From the NCBI GenBank assembly GCA_036656795.1, contig JAVXHR010000010.1, forward strand, positions 4,795-68,794: DNA of 64,000 bases. The letters run 5' to 3'. The notes below the pieces were generated by a model. That model was not told the DNA's origin. It saw only the letters and a list, made by a program, of their open reading frames with translations, and made no database searches. Of this stretch, positions 25,023 to 32,942 are shown piece after piece; the stretch's first letter is position 1, and each line of letters opens with the position of its first letter. The translations under genes were made by a program, and so were the position numbers. Source of the DNA: CAUPWF01 sp036656795. GTDB lineage: Bacteria > Bacillota > Clostridia > Lachnospirales > Lachnospiraceae.

Positions 25023-26945
25023 ATGATACTAGCATGTCACAACATTACAAAGGCATTTGGTGATCAACAAATTATAAATTGTGGATCATTTCACATAGAA
25101 GAACGAGAAAAGGCAGCGTTAGTTGGATTAAATGGTGCAGGAAAATCCACCATTCTGAAGATGATTATGAAAGAACTTCCTTCTGACGAAGGCGATATTA
25201 TTCTCACCAAAGGAAAAACCATTGGGTATCTATCCCAACACCAGGTGTTGCAGACCGGCAATACCATCTATGAGGAATTGGAAACTGCCAAAGCAGATAT
25301 TATTGAATTAGAACAACAGATTCGTTCCATTGAGTTAGAATTATCGCATCTAACTGGTATTGAATTAGAAACAAAACTCCAAACCTATCATCGCCTTACT
25401 GCTGCATTTGAGCTTCAAAATGGATATGCCTATCAAAGCGAATTAGTGGGGGTATTAAAAGGACTCGGATTTCAAGATGATGAATTCAAAAAATCTGTAG
25501 ATACACTTTCAGGTGGACAAAAAACCCGTGTATCACTTGGTAAATTACTATTAACCAAACCGGATGTCTTATTACTAGATGAGCCAACCAACCATCTGGA
25601 TTTGAATTCTATCGCTTGGTTAGAAACTTATCTGATGAATTATAACGGTGCGGTACTAATTGTATCTCATGACCGTTATTTCATCAATCGTGTTGTTACA
25701 AAAGTAATCGAAATTGAACATGGAACATTAACCACATACATGGGTAATTATACCCAATATGCCACAAAGAAACAAAAATTACGAGAAGCAAAGTTAAAAG
25801 AATATATGAACCAACAACAAGAAATTAAACATCAAGAAGAAGTTATTCAAAAACTAAAATCTTTCAATCGTGAGAAATCAATTAAACGTGCAGAAAGCCG
25901 AGAAAAGATGTTGGCAAAGATTGTTCCGGTGAACAAACCATTGGAATCACAGGAAGATTTTCATTTTTCTTTAGAACCATCTTGTATCAGTGGCAATGAT
26001 GTACTTGTCATTGATCAGCTAAGTAAATCTTTTCCTCCTACCACTCTTTTCAAAGAAATTAGTTTTGATATCAAACGTGGAGAACATGTTGCAATTATTG
26101 GAGATAACGGAACCGGTAAGACAACCTTACTAAAGATATTGAATCAGGTGCTGCCTGCTGACAGTGGTAGTTTTACCTTGGGTTCTAAAGTTAAAATCGG
26201 ATACTATGACCAAGAGCACCATGTACTTCATTTGGAAAAGAACATGTTTGATGAGATATCAGATGACTATCCGAATCTTACAACTACACAGATTCGTAAT
26301 ACTCTTGCTGCCTTTTTATTTACCGGTGACGATGTATATAAAAAGATTGGTGATTTAAGTGGTGGTGAGCGAGGTCGAGTTTCTTTGGCAAAGCTCATGC
26401 TTTCAGAAGCCAATTTCTTAATCTTAGATGAACCAACCAATCATCTTGATATTGCTTCCAAAGAGATTTTAGAAAAGGCACTTAATGACTATACCGGAAC
26501 CTTACTTTATGTTTCTCATGATCGTTACTTTATCAATCAGACAGCTACAAGAATTCTTGATTTAGTCAATGCTTCTTTTGTAAATTATATTGGGAATTAT
26601 GACTATTATCTAGAAAAAAGAGAAGCATTAACTGCTGCTTATAGTACAGCTATTCCGTCAACATCTGAAACTGACAACAACACAACTACACTTCCAGATA
26701 CCAAGCTTGATTGGCAGACGCAAAAAGAAATACAAGCAAAAGAACGAAAACGTCAAAATGACCTTGCAAAAGTAGAAGAAAAAATTGGATTGTTAGAAAA
26801 ACGTGATCACGAAATTGATGTCTTAATGGCCCAATCTGAAGTCTTTACTGATGTAGCAAAATGTCTTGCTTTTACAACCGAAAAGGGATCGATTGCAATT
26901 GAATTGACACAGCTTTATGAACAATGGGAACAACTGGCAGAATAG
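25023..26945 (+). CDS. ABC-F family ATPase (YdiF/Uup-like ribosome-associated protein)
   Basis: A soluble 640-residue protein with two ABC domains and no membrane segment, as in ABC-F translation factors that act at the ribosomal E site. Domain 1 has Walker A GLNGAGKSTILKM, signature LSGGQKTRVSLGKLLL and Walker B LLLDEPTNHLD. Domain 2 has GDNGTGKTTLLKI, LSGGERGRVSLAKLML and LILDEPTNHLD. A charged helical linker (about 240-310) joins them, and a Lys/Glu-rich coiled coil forms the last 75 residues. The length and C-terminal coiled coil resemble YdiF. The absence of a leader attenuator makes a housekeeping role likelier than antibiotic resistance. It is a lone plus-strand gene closed by a terminator. 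Confidence 0.93.
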   Translation: MILACHNITKAFGDQQIINCGSFHIEEREKAALVGLNGAGKSTILKMIMKELPSDEGDIILTKGKTIGYLSQHQVLQTGNTIYEELETAKADIIELEQQIRSIELELSHLTGIELETKLQTYHRLTAAFELQNGYAYQSELVGVLKGLGFQDDEFKKSVDTLSGGQKTRVSLGKLLLTKPDVLLLDEPTNHLDLNSIAWLETYLMNYNGAVLIVSHDRYFINRVVTKVIEIEHGTLTTYMGNYTQYATKKQKLREAKLKEYMNQQQEIKHQEEVIQKLKSFNREKSIKRAESREKMLAKIVPVNKPLESQEDFHFSLEPSCISGNDVLVIDQLSKSFPPTTLFKEISFDIKRGEHVAIIGDNGTGKTTLLKILNQVLPADSGSFTLGSKVKIGYYDQEHHVLHLEKNMFDEISDDYPNLTTTQIRNTLAAFLFTGDDVYKKIGDLSGGERGRVSLAKLMLSEANFLILDEPTNHLDIASKEILEKALNDYTGTLLYVSHDRYFINQTATRILDLVNASFVNYIGNYDYYLEKREALTAAYSTAIPSTSETDNNTTTLPDTKLDWQTQKEIQAKERKRQNDLAKVEEKIGLLEKRDHEIDVLMAQSEVFTDVAKCLAFTTEKGSIAIELTQLYEQWEQLAE

Positions 26946-26982
26946 ATATAGCCCAACATCAAACGAATGTTGGGCTATATCT
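26944..26982. terminator. Bidirectional terminator between the ABC-F gene and icd
   Basis: A perfect 16-bp inverted repeat (arms 26944-26959 and 26967-26982) with a 7-base loop lies between two convergent genes. It overlaps the last bases of the ABC-F stop codon region. No long T run follows on either strand, but stem strength and position support termination from both sides. Confidence 0.8.
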
Positions 26983-27029
26983 ATATATGTGCCATTTATG
27001 ATATTGGGATTCCTTTTATAGCGCTATTT

Positions 27030-28229
27030 TTATGACAGATATTCTGCAATTGCCTCAATAAATTCTTCACTATTCAAAACAGTTGGATTCTTTATGGAAG
27101 TAATCAATGCCAGATCCTTGGTCATCTTTCCATCTTCGATGGTTTGAATGGTTGCTTTTTCTAATTTCTTTGCAAACTCCATCAATTCATGATTGCCATC
27201 CAGTTCTCCTCGTTTATAAAGTGCTCCTGTCCACGCATAGATTGTCGCTACGGAGTTGGTTGATGTTTCTTCACTTTTTAGATGTTTATAATAGTGTCGC
27301 TGCACCGTTCCGTGGGCTGCTTCATATTCATAATATCCTTCCGGAGACACCAAGACAGAAGTCATCATTGCCAATGAACCAAATGCCGAAGAAACCATAT
27401 CACTCATTACATCACCATCGTAATTCTTACATGCCCAGATATATCCCCCTTCGGATTTCATAACACGTGCTACGGCATCATCAATCAAAGTATAAAAATA
27501 AGTAATTCCTGCAACTCGGAATTTTTCTACATATTCTTTTTCAAAAATTTCTTGAAAAATATCTTTAAATGTATGATCATATTTTTTGGAGATTGTATCT
27601 TTCGTTGCAAACCATAAATCCTGTTTCACATCAAGCGCATACTTAAAACAGCTTCTTGCAAAACTTTCAATAGATGCCTCTACATTATGCATGCCCTGCA
27701 CAATTCCAGCTCCTGCGAAATTATGAACCAATTCTTTTACTTGGGAACCATCTTCTGCTGTATAAACCAACTCAACTTTACCGGCAGCAGGGATTTTCAT
27801 TTCAGAACCTTTATATACATCTCCATAGGCATGTCGTGCAATGGTAATAGGATATTTCCAATTTTTCACACAAGGTTCCACCCCTTTTACAACAATAGGT
27901 GCTCGAAACACAGTTCCGTCCAAAATGGCACGTATGGTTCCATTAGGGCTCTTCCACATCTCTTTTAATTGATACTCTTGAACCCGTTCTGCATTGGGTG
28001 TAATCGTTGCACATTTAACAGCAACTTTATATTTTTTAGTTGCATTAGCCGAATCGATTGTCACTTGATCATTGGTTTCATTCCGATGTTCTAATCCAAG
28101 ATCATAGTAATCCGTCTTTAAATCAATATAAGGAAATAATAGATGTTCTTTAATCATCTTCCAAAGGATTCTGGTCATCTCATCTCCATCCATTTCTACG
28201 ATAGGTGCTGTCATTTTAATTTTACTCAT
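27030..28229 (-). CDS. icd: NADP-dependent isocitrate dehydrogenase
   Basis: Oxidatively decarboxylates isocitrate to 2-oxoglutarate with NADP+, supplying glutamate synthesis and NADPH. The 399-residue protein is of the eukaryote-like homodimeric class, shown by the start APIVEMDGDEMTRILW and the SPNGTIRAILDGTVFR, KNYDGDVMSDM and GYYEYEAAHGTVQRHYYKHL segments. A GGAGG site precedes the ATG. It lies 14 bases downstream of the GntR regulator gene and in one transcript with the citrate-synthase-like gene. Aconitase, the enzyme between the two, is not encoded nearby. Confidence 0.96.
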   Translation of the reverse strand: MSKIKMTAPIVEMDGDEMTRILWKMIKEHLLFPYIDLKTDYYDLGLEHRNETNDQVTIDSANATKKYKVAVKCATITPNAERVQEYQLKEMWKSPNGTIRAILDGTVFRAPIVVKGVEPCVKNWKYPITIARHAYGDVYKGSEMKIPAAGKVELVYTAEDGSQVKELVHNFAGAGIVQGMHNVEASIESFARSCFKYALDVKQDLWFATKDTISKKYDHTFKDIFQEIFEKEYVEKFRVAGITYFYTLIDDAVARVMKSEGGYIWACKNYDGDVMSDMVSSAFGSLAMMTSVLVSPEGYYEYEAAHGTVQRHYYKHLKSEETSTNSVATIYAWTGALYKRGELDGNHELMEFAKKLEKATIQTIEDGKMTKDLALITSIKNPTVLNSEEFIEAIAEYLS

Positions 28230-28243
28230 CTTCGTTCCTCCAT

Positions 28244-28909
28244 TTAGTCTTGTTCATATCCTTGATTATGAAGATTCTCCATAACATGCATAATATGTTC
28301 ATTTGCCAACATCTCTGCTTTGTCTGCATCTCGTTCCTTAATGGCAACAAGAATCTCCTTATGCTCCTGTATTGACTTCTCTGCTCTGCTTTGATGACCT
28401 ACAGATGTTCTTCTGGCCATTTGTACATATTTATGAAAATCAGATAGTAAATGTTCAAGAATTCGGCTATTAGATGCTTCATATAACACTTCGTGAAACT
28501 TACCATCCAATGCAACAACTTGTTCTGCTTTTGCTTGATCCTCTTTTTGAGAATGAAATTCTGATAATAATACAATCTCTTCCAACTCATTAATCTGTGT
28601 TTCATCAATGTGTTCTGTTGCCCATCTAGCACATAATCCTTCCAGTAAGGAACGAATTAGATAGATATCTTTCACATCTTTCTTTGTAATACCTGTTACA
28701 TAAGCACCTTTATTGGGCACAATCTTAACAAGCCCTTCTAATTCCAGTTGTCGCAGTGCCTCCCTGACAGGAGTTCTACTCACACCCAGTTCTTCTCCCA
28801 AAGTTACTTCTCGCAATTCATCATTTTCTTTATAGACACCTTTTAGAATATTGTCACGAATTTTATGAAACACTTTTCCACTAAGGGAATATTCTTGATA
28901 CTCCTCCAT
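28244..28909 (-). CDS. GntR-family regulator, FadR/FCD subfamily
   Basis: A 221-residue repressor with an N-terminal winged helix (VFHKIRDNILKGVY near 13-26, then VSRTPVREALRQLELEGLV near 50-68). The C-terminal FCD ligand domain is all-helical and contains the metal-ligand type residues seen as FHEVLYEASN and the terminal H of IxEHKEI. Such regulators usually bind carboxylic acids. It sits between the citrate-synthase-like gene and icd (18 and 14 bases away), so it most likely controls this unit. A perfect TTGTATACAA-core palindrome at the unit's promoter is the obvious candidate operator. Ligand identity (citrate, 2-oxoglutarate or another acid) is inference. Confidence 0.9.
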   Translation of the reverse strand: MEEYQEYSLSGKVFHKIRDNILKGVYKENDELREVTLGEELGVSRTPVREALRQLELEGLVKIVPNKGAYVTGITKKDVKDIYLIRSLLEGLCARWATEHIDETQINELEEIVLLSEFHSQKEDQAKAEQVVALDGKFHEVLYEASNSRILEHLLSDFHKYVQMARRTSVGHQSRAEKSIQEHKEILVAIKERDADKAEMLANEHIMHVMENLHNQGYEQD

Positions 28910-28927
28910 TGCATTTGCTCCTTTGAT

Positions 28928-30316
28928 TTATAAGATCATATTTAGCTCTCGACAGACATCTGTAATCACTCGAATTAATTCATCATCAATTAGAACTGTC
29001 ACACGACCAGAGGCATATTCTTTATCTACCCATTCTTTTACTTTGCTAACAAGTGGCGATTCTTTGGACACTTCTCTCTCCTTTGGCAATTTATAATATG
29101 CATTAATCCAATGGGCAATTCCCGCTAATCCAGAAGTATTTGATACAGCTACAAGTGCCGGTCGATTTAAGAATTTATCTGTATCAAATATATTATAGAT
29201 TTCTTCATTCTTTAACAATCCATCTGCATGAATCCCCGCTCTTGTAACATTAAAATTCTTTCCGACAAATGGGGTACGAGATGGCACACGATAACCGATC
29301 TCTTTTTCATAATATTCTGCCAGTTCTGTAATAACTGTTGTTTCCATACCATCTAATGTTCCACGAAGCTGAGCATACTCAAATACCATTGCTTCTAATG
29401 GTGTATTCCCTGTACGTTCTCCAATTCCAAATAAGGAACAGTTTACACCACTCGCTCCATATAACCATGCTGTTGTAGAATTATTTACTGCTTTATAGAA
29501 ATCATTATGTCCATGAAATTCAATTAATTCACTTGGAACACCTGCATGTGTCATCAAACCATAGATAATACCCGGAATTGACCTTGGAATAACCGATCCC
29601 GGATAATTCACACCATATCCCATCGTATCACAGGCACGTATTTTTACCGGTATCTGATATTCTTCCATGAGATTCATCAATTCCAGACAGAACGGAATTA
29701 CAAATCCATAGATATCAGAACGTGTAATATCTTCTAGATGACATCTTGGACTTACCCCTATTTCCAGACAGTCCCGAATCACGGAAAGATAATGATTCAT
29801 TGCTTCAAGTCTTGTCATTTTTAGTTTATAAAAGATATGATAATCAGAACAACTGACGAGGACACCTGTTTCTTTCATTCCTAAGTCCTTAACAAGTTCA
29901 AAATCTTTTTTATTAGCTCTAATCCAGCTGGTAACTTCCGGAAATTCATATCCGCGTTCCATACATTTATATACTGCATCTCGATCTTTTTTACTATATA
30001 AAAAGAATTCACTTTGACGAATCTTCCCCTGTGGTCCACCCAGTCTATGAAAATAATCGAATAATGTTACTATCTGTTCTGTAGAATAGGGAGCTCTGGA
30101 TTGTTGTCCATCTCGAAAAGTTGTATCGGTAATCCAAATTTCATCCGGCATATGATGTGGTACAATTCTATCATTAAATGCAATCTTTGGTATCTCATCA
30201 TAGTGAAACAAATTACGAAATACGTTGGGAGTACTTACATCTACAAGTGGATACATGTGCTCTTCTAATTCCAGTAGGTTTGTGTGTTTATTCAAATATA
30301 CTTTTCTGTTTTCCAT
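28928..30316 (-). CDS. Probable (Re)-citrate synthase (homocitrate/isopropylmalate synthase family)
   Basis: A 462-residue DRE-TIM metallolyase-family enzyme that condenses acetyl-CoA with a 2-oxo acid. It shows DTTFRDGQQSRAPYS (metal and oxoacid site, near residue 64), CHLEDITRSD, RACDTMGYG and the metal-binding EFHGHNDFYKA. No LeuA-type C-terminal allosteric domain is present. Relatives in anaerobes lacking a normal citrate synthase were shown in Clostridium kluyveri to be Re-stereospecific citrate synthases. Co-transcription with NADP isocitrate dehydrogenase makes that the most likely role; homocitrate or isopropylmalate synthesis is less likely because no leu or lysine-aminoadipate genes are near. 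The start at 30316 has AAGGAGA seven bases upstream; longer frames begin inside the promoter. Confidence 0.8.
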   Translation of the reverse strand: MENRKVYLNKHTNLLELEEHMYPLVDVSTPNVFRNLFHYDEIPKIAFNDRIVPHHMPDEIWITDTTFRDGQQSRAPYSTEQIVTLFDYFHRLGGPQGKIRQSEFFLYSKKDRDAVYKCMERGYEFPEVTSWIRANKKDFELVKDLGMKETGVLVSCSDYHIFYKLKMTRLEAMNHYLSVIRDCLEIGVSPRCHLEDITRSDIYGFVIPFCLELMNLMEEYQIPVKIRACDTMGYGVNYPGSVIPRSIPGIIYGLMTHAGVPSELIEFHGHNDFYKAVNNSTTAWLYGASGVNCSLFGIGERTGNTPLEAMVFEYAQLRGTLDGMETTVITELAEYYEKEIGYRVPSRTPFVGKNFNVTRAGIHADGLLKNEEIYNIFDTDKFLNRPALVAVSNTSGLAGIAHWINAYYKLPKEREVSKESPLVSKVKEWVDKEYASGRVTVLIDDELIRVITDVCRELNMIL

Positions 30317-30346
30317 AAGGTAATCTCCTTTTTGTTCTTTTGTATC

Positions 30347-30375
30347 ATTGTATACAATCATACAGACTGTGTCAA
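30347..30375 (-). promoter_or_regulatory. Consensus promoter with operator-like palindrome, citrate-synthase/GntR/icd unit
   Basis: On the minus strand a perfect TTGACA (30370-30375) and TACAAT (30347-30352) are spaced by 17 bases. The -10 box lies inside the perfect 12-bp palindrome ATTGTATACAAT (30347-30358), whose TTGT-AT-ACAA core resembles the half-sites bound by FadR-subfamily GntR proteins. A repressor bound here would block RNA polymerase. The unit's second gene encodes such a protein. Confidence 0.8.
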
Positions 30376-30399
30376 GATTTTTCTGATATAATATAATAG

Positions 30400-30422
30400 A
30401 AGGTTGCGCTTAGCGCAACCTT
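30400..30422 (-). terminator. Terminator hairpin overlapping the stop codon of the 98-residue gene
   Basis: The 11-bp arms AAGGTTGCGCT (30400-30410) and AGCGCAACCTT (30412-30422) form a perfect stem, in practice with a 3-5 base loop. On the minus strand it is followed by an AT-rich, U-rich tail (TCTATTATATTATAT). The arms encode the last codons of the upstream gene. It would end the pta-to-ilvA direction transcripts before the citrate unit promoter. Confidence 0.75.
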
Positions 30423-30706
30423 CCACTTTCATATTTTACTAATGTATGAAGATACTGAACTATGGATTGATATCGTTCATCCAAAGTCCCTTCATTCTCT
30501 GTATAATCAAGACTATGTGCAATCGCCGCAATAAAATCTTCGGTAATATCCATGCGATTGTATTGTAGAAATTTTATTTTTTCCTGATTTGATGTAATGT
30601 CTAAGAACTTCATTAATAGTGAATCTTCTGCTAATTGTTCTTCTGACTGTAACTCTTGTTGAATTTCCTTTTGTAATTCTTTGTTTTCCCTTATATTTGA
30701 CTCCAT
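30410..30706 (-). CDS. Small acidic helical protein of unknown function
   Basis: A 98-residue soluble, mostly helical protein rich in Glu, Gln and Leu. The first 30 residues (ENKELQKEIQQELQSEEQLA) look like a coiled coil. No cysteine, membrane segment or known motif is visible, and I do not recognise it. It follows ilvA by 14 bases with a GGGGAG-like site before its ATG, so it is likely the last gene of that operon. Its final codons lie within the terminator stem. It could modulate IlvA, but that is only positional inference. Confidence 0.6.
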   Translation of the reverse strand: MESNIRENKELQKEIQQELQSEEQLAEDSLLMKFLDITSNQEKIKFLQYNRMDITEDFIAAIAHSLDYTENEGTLDERYQSIVQYLHTLVKYESGRLR

Positions 30707-30720
30707 ATGCTACTCCCCTT

Positions 30721-31935
30721 TTAATACAATTTTGCGCCTATTTGTTTTGGTCTAAATCCATGGTCTTCTAATGCTTTTAGTAATTCTTGTTTATGTTCTG
30801 TTCCAAATGCTTCCATCGTAATTCGAAGTTCCACTGCAGCATTTCGATTCGTACTTACAAACTGATTATGTTCTAATTTAATTACATTCCCCTGCGCATC
30901 GGCAATGGTCTGTGCAACTCGCACCAATTCCCCCGGTTTATCCGGCAACAACACCGACACAGAGAAAATTCTATCTCGTTGAATCAATCCGTGTTGTACA
31001 ATGGAAGACATTGTAATGACATCCATATTTCCACCACTTAATACTGCCACTACTTTTTTCCCTTTTAAATCTAATTGCTTTAAAGCTGCAACGGTAAGTA
31101 ATCCTGAATTTTCCACCACCATCTTGTGATTTTCTACCATATCCAAAAATGCCCCTATCAATTCATCGTCAGGTACTGTAAGAATATCATCTACATTTTC
31201 CTGTACATATGGCAAATTCTGTACCCCTACAGCTTTAACTGCCGTACCGTCTGCAATGGTATTTGCACTTGGTAAGGTAACCACTTTCCCTGCTGCAAGA
31301 GCTGCTTTCATACTGGCTGCCTCTACCGGTTCTACTCCAACTACTTTAATCTTTGGATTCAACATCTTTGCAAGAGTTGCAACTCCTGCAATCAATCCCC
31401 CACCACCAATTGGTACCAGAATATAATCTACAGTAGGAAGTTCCTGGATAATCTCCATGGTAATTGTTCCCTGACCAGTTATCACATCCAAGTCATCAAA
31501 CGGATGTATAAAAGTATATCCATGTTCATGTGCTAATTCATATGCTTTGGCACAAGCATCATCGTAACAATCTCCTGATAATACTACCTGAGCGCCATAA
31601 TTCTTAGTGCGGTTCACTTTTATAAGTGGCGTAATTGTAGGCATTACCACTGTTGCTTTACACCCAAATTCTTTGGCAGCATATGCAATACCCTGGGCAT
31701 GATTTCCTGCGGATGCAGTAATAAGTCCCTTGGTGCGTTCTTCATCTGTCAATGTACTAATCTTATAATACGCGCCTCTTAATTTGTAGGCTCCGGTATG
31801 TTGCATATTCTCCGGTTTGAGATAGACTTTTCCACCTGTCTGTTCACTTAGATAGTCACTGTAGATGAGTTTTGTTGGATTTGTAACTTTTTTAACAATC
31901 TCAGATGCTTCTTCAAACTTTTTTAATGTTAACAT
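30721..31935 (-). CDS. ilvA: Threonine ammonia-lyase with C-terminal ACT domain
   Basis: A PLP enzyme converting threonine to 2-oxobutanoate and ammonia, for isoleucine synthesis or threonine fermentation. The 404-residue protein has the PLP lysine in HTGAYKLRGAYYK (near residue 48) and the phosphate-binding VPIGGGGLIAGVA. A single ACT-like domain follows in the last 80 residues (SVLLPDKPGELVRVAQTIA). One short ACT domain is the TdcB/short-IlvA layout common in Clostridia; the longer biosynthetic IlvA has two. It follows ftsY by 66 bases without an obvious promoter or T-box leader. Confidence 0.93.
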   Translation of the reverse strand: MLTLKKFEEASEIVKKVTNPTKLIYSDYLSEQTGGKVYLKPENMQHTGAYKLRGAYYKISTLTDEERTKGLITASAGNHAQGIAYAAKEFGCKATVVMPTITPLIKVNRTKNYGAQVVLSGDCYDDACAKAYELAHEHGYTFIHPFDDLDVITGQGTITMEIIQELPTVDYILVPIGGGGLIAGVATLAKMLNPKIKVVGVEPVEAASMKAALAAGKVVTLPSANTIADGTAVKAVGVQNLPYVQENVDDILTVPDDELIGAFLDMVENHKMVVENSGLLTVAALKQLDLKGKKVVAVLSGGNMDVITMSSIVQHGLIQRDRIFSVSVLLPDKPGELVRVAQTIADAQGNVIKLEHNQFVSTNRNAAVELRITMEAFGTEHKQELLKALEDHGFRPKQIGAKLY

Positions 31936-32001
31936 GTACCATCCTTCTTTCTTATGTTTTAGTTTTTTTGTTTCAGCTTCGTGTGTCTTTAATACATTTT
32001 T

Positions 32002-32934
32002 CTAAGATTCATTTGTTAAAAATAAAGCATTTACAAATTCATCTGAATTAAATTTCTCAAGATCATCAATGGATTCGCCGACTCCAATATATTTTACTGG
32101 TATTCCAAGTTCTGATTGAATCGCAACTGCAATACCACCTTTTGCGGTTCCGTCCATCTTTGTCAATATTACGCCCGTAATATTAGCAACTTCCTTAAAT
32201 TCTCTGGCCTGTGAAAGTGCATTTTGTCCTGTGGTAGCATCTAACACCACTAAGGTTTCTTTATAAGCCTCCTTATATTCCCGTTCCAAAACACGGTCAA
32301 TCTTCTTTAATTCTTCCATCAGATTTTTCTTATTATGAAGACGTCCCGCGGTGTCACACAACAATACATCTGCATGTCTTGCCTTTGCAGCGGCAACTGC
32401 ATCATATACAATCGCTGCCGGATCGGAGCCTTCTTGTCCACCTATCAGTTCTGCCTCTGCCCGGTTTGCCCATTCTTTTAGTTGTTCCCCTGCAGCTGCC
32501 CGAAAAGTATCCGCTGCCGCCATTACAACTTTTTTCCCATCTCCACGAAGTTTACCAGCCAATTTTCCAACCGTTGTAGTCTTGCCTACGCCATTTACAC
32601 CAATCACTAACACCACCGATGTTTGATTCTCAAATTCATAGGCCGTATCTTCCACGTACATCTGTTTTTTCATACTATCAATCAATACTTGCTTACATTC
32701 CATAGGCTCTTTGATATGTTCTGTTTTCACCTTTTCTTTTAGCTCTTTTATAATTGCCATTGTGGTATGAATCCCTAAGTCTCCCATAATTAGAAGTTCT
32801 TCTAATTCCTCATAAAAATCGTCATCAATGCTCGTGAATCCGGAAAACAGATGATCAATTCCGGATACAATATTATCTCTTGTCTTTGTAAGTCCTAAAA
32901 CCAACCTACCAAAAAAGCCTGTTTTTTCTTCCAT
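32002..32934 (-). CDS. ftsY: Signal recognition particle receptor FtsY
   Basis: The membrane-associated GTPase that docks SRP-ribosome complexes to the Sec translocon. The 310-residue protein has a short N-terminal region instead of a long acidic A domain, then the helical N domain. The SRP GTPase follows with G1 GVNGVGKTTTVGKLAG, AADTFRAAAGEQL, G3 DTAGRLHNK and G4 TKMDGTAKGG. It lies 8 bases downstream of smc, the conserved rnc-smc-ftsY order of Firmicutes. The usual next genes (ylxM, ffh) are not here; ilvA follows instead. Confidence 0.97.
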   Translation of the reverse strand: MEEKTGFFGRLVLGLTKTRDNIVSGIDHLFSGFTSIDDDFYEELEELLIMGDLGIHTTMAIIKELKEKVKTEHIKEPMECKQVLIDSMKKQMYVEDTAYEFENQTSVVLVIGVNGVGKTTTVGKLAGKLRGDGKKVVMAAADTFRAAAGEQLKEWANRAEAELIGGQEGSDPAAIVYDAVAAAKARHADVLLCDTAGRLHNKKNLMEELKKIDRVLEREYKEAYKETLVVLDATTGQNALSQAREFKEVANITGVILTKMDGTAKGGIAVAIQSELGIPVKYIGVGESIDDLEKFNSDEFVNALFLTNES

Positions 32935-32942
32935 ATTTACTC

